A DNA stretch of 41,176 nt. It comes from an uncultured Bacteroidota bacterium. Its GTDB lineage: Bacteria; Bacteroidota; Bacteroidia; Flavobacteriales; Flavobacteriaceae. The stretch's first letter is position 1. Each line of letters starts with the position of its first letter. The notes beneath the pieces are model-generated. The model searched no databases. It was given only the letters and a program-made list of their open reading frames with translations, and had not been told where the DNA came from. The stretch spans positions 1 to 41,176 of the forward strand of contig CACNQJ010000010.1 in assembly GCA_902622575.1 (NCBI GenBank), given 5' to 3'. The position numbers and the translations under genes were made by a program. Positions 40,370-41,176 of the stretch are shown one piece after another.

Positions 40370-41176
40370 AAAAAAAATATCTATTAAACAGTAGGAATCT
40401 AGTTATTTCTACTGTTTTTCTAGCACTTTTAGTTATTTTACCTTTACTATACCTAATATCAAGTACATTGGGTGTAGAGGCCAAGAATTTTTACTATTTA
40501 TGGGATAATTTGTTGGTTGAATATTCAATTGATACATTATATCTAGTATCGATTACATCCTTTTTTTCATTAATATTCGGTGTAATACCAGCTTGGTTTA
40601 TTAGTACCAATAATTTTAAAGGAAAAAACTTTTATGATATAATGCTGTATTTACCACTAGCTATCCCAGCATATATTATGGCATTTACTTACAGTGATAT
40701 TTTAAGTTTCACAGGCCCAATTCAAAGTTTCGCCAGAAAATATTTTCCAGAACTTTCCGGGCTTTTAAATCAAGATTATTTGCAAATTGAAATTTTGGGA
40801 ATAATAATGGCCCTTTCTCTGTATCCATATATTTATACGGCTTGTAGGCTGTCATTTTCATTAATAGGTTCTAATTATATTGACCTTTCAAAGAGTTTAG
40901 GTATCTCCAGTACAAAAACCTTTTTTAAAATAATTATTCCATTGTCAAGAGTATCAATTTTCTCTGGTCTTTTTCTAGTAGTAATGGAAGTTCTAAATGA
41001 ATATGGTGCTGTAAAATATTTTGGCGTCAACACCTTTACTAGCGGGATATTCAGATCTTGGTACTCAATGCAAGATATTGAAACAGCATCTTTATTAGCA
41101 GTAATATTGTTCTTTGTTGTAGTAGTTTTTTTCTTCGCTGAGAGATGGATAAACTCTAAATTTAAATTTAATTATC
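40360..41176 (+). CDS. Fe(III) ABC transporter permease (FutB/FbpB-like), cut by window edge
   Basis: An open frame from TTG 40360 (reading MEIKKKYLLNSRNLVISTVF) to the window end, 272 codons. Hydrophobic helices begin at about residue 14. YLPLAIPAYIMAFTYSDIL and the EAA-like loop DLSKSLGISSTKTFFKIIIP, followed by EVLNEYGAVKYFGVNTFTSG, are typical of the first half of FbpB/FutB ferric permeases, which carry two permease units in about 500 residues. The TTG start is inferred: no ATG is near and the N terminus fits. It overlaps the binding-protein gene by 10 nt. The ATPase gene is expected beyond the window. Confidence 0.88.
   Translation, partial: MEIKKKYLLNSRNLVISTVFLALLVILPLLYLISSTLGVEAKNFYYLWDNLLVEYSIDTLYLVSITSFFSLIFGVIPAWFISTNNFKGKNFYDIMLYLPLAIPAYIMAFTYSDILSFTGPIQSFARKYFPELSGLLNQDYLQIEILGIIMALSLYPYIYTACRLSFSLIGSNYIDLSKSLGISSTKTFFKIIIPLSRVSIFSGLFLVVMEVLNEYGAVKYFGVNTFTSGIFRSWYSMQDIETASLLAVILFFVVVVFFFAERWINSKFKFNY

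Noticed and set aside
1-41176. Mobile elements, prophage or defence island
   Set aside because: No transposase, integrase, phage, restriction or toxin-antitoxin gene was seen, and both tRNAs lack flanking repeats of their 3' ends.

Overview
The window looks like a chromosomal segment of a member of the Bacteroidota, most likely a small-genome marine Flavobacteriia. The evidence is the very low G+C, the TAnnTTTG-type promoter boxes with almost no Shine-Dalgarno sequences, and Bacteroidota-typical families (OmpP1/FadL-type porin, DUF4293, DUF1599, DUF4856, BshB1, CPXCG protein, imelysin, SusC/FecA-like TonB receptor with carboxypeptidase-regulatory domain, ProS of the archaeal/eukaryotic-like type). 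Genes are packed extremely tightly: my hand count of all gaps between genes totals roughly 1.2 kb of 41.2 kb. Many neighbours overlap by 1-23 nt, even tail to tail, and several starts are TTG or GTG. No rRNA, CRISPR, insertion sequence, phage or integron signal was seen.

Layout. 1-3048 (minus): a Tyr/Gly- and Ser-rich lipoprotein, an OmpP1/FadL-like outer membrane protein and the 5' part of folE. 3096-5112 (plus): proS, tRNA-Glu, rpsT. 5093-13303: housekeeping genes on both strands (rho, DUF4293, phosphodiesterase, truA, ABC exporter, cdaA, folP, DUF1599, OppB-type permease). 13306-18272 (plus): tpiA, clpS, a secreted GPx, a Cys/Met-metabolism PLP enzyme, bshB1, tRNA-His, CPXCG protein and a GHL10 glycosidase-like protein. 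18274-22471: M28 peptidase, sulfatase, DUF3050, LysE-type exporter.

22474-32413 (minus) is a nine-gene operon, hemA-hemC-hemD-hemB-hemL-hemE-hemN-hemH-hemY. It encodes every step from glutamyl-tRNA to protoheme, with each junction overlapping or nearly abutting. Upstream on the same strand, 32648-39233 is an iron-acquisition-type operon: DUF4856 lipoprotein, imelysin lipoprotein, HTTM membrane protein, TonB receptor and DCC/DUF393 thiol protein. Divergent from it is a Fe(III) ABC transporter (substrate-binding lipoprotein and a permease cut by the window end).

The most interesting signal ties these together. A 23-bp perfect palindrome (TTATTTAGAAT-T-ATTCTAAATAA, 39267-39289) lies between the two iron transcription units. 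Two imperfect copies lie in the longest intergenic gap of the window (32414-32647), between the iron operon and hemA. That gap also holds a plus-strand TAnnTTTG box with one palindrome at the predicted transcription start, and a strong plus-strand intrinsic terminator. I infer a Fur/DtxR-like operator regulon and a candidate iron-responsive small RNA of about 110 nt. A second hairpin terminator inside the iron operon, just before the imelysin start, suggests that the first gene is made in excess over the rest.
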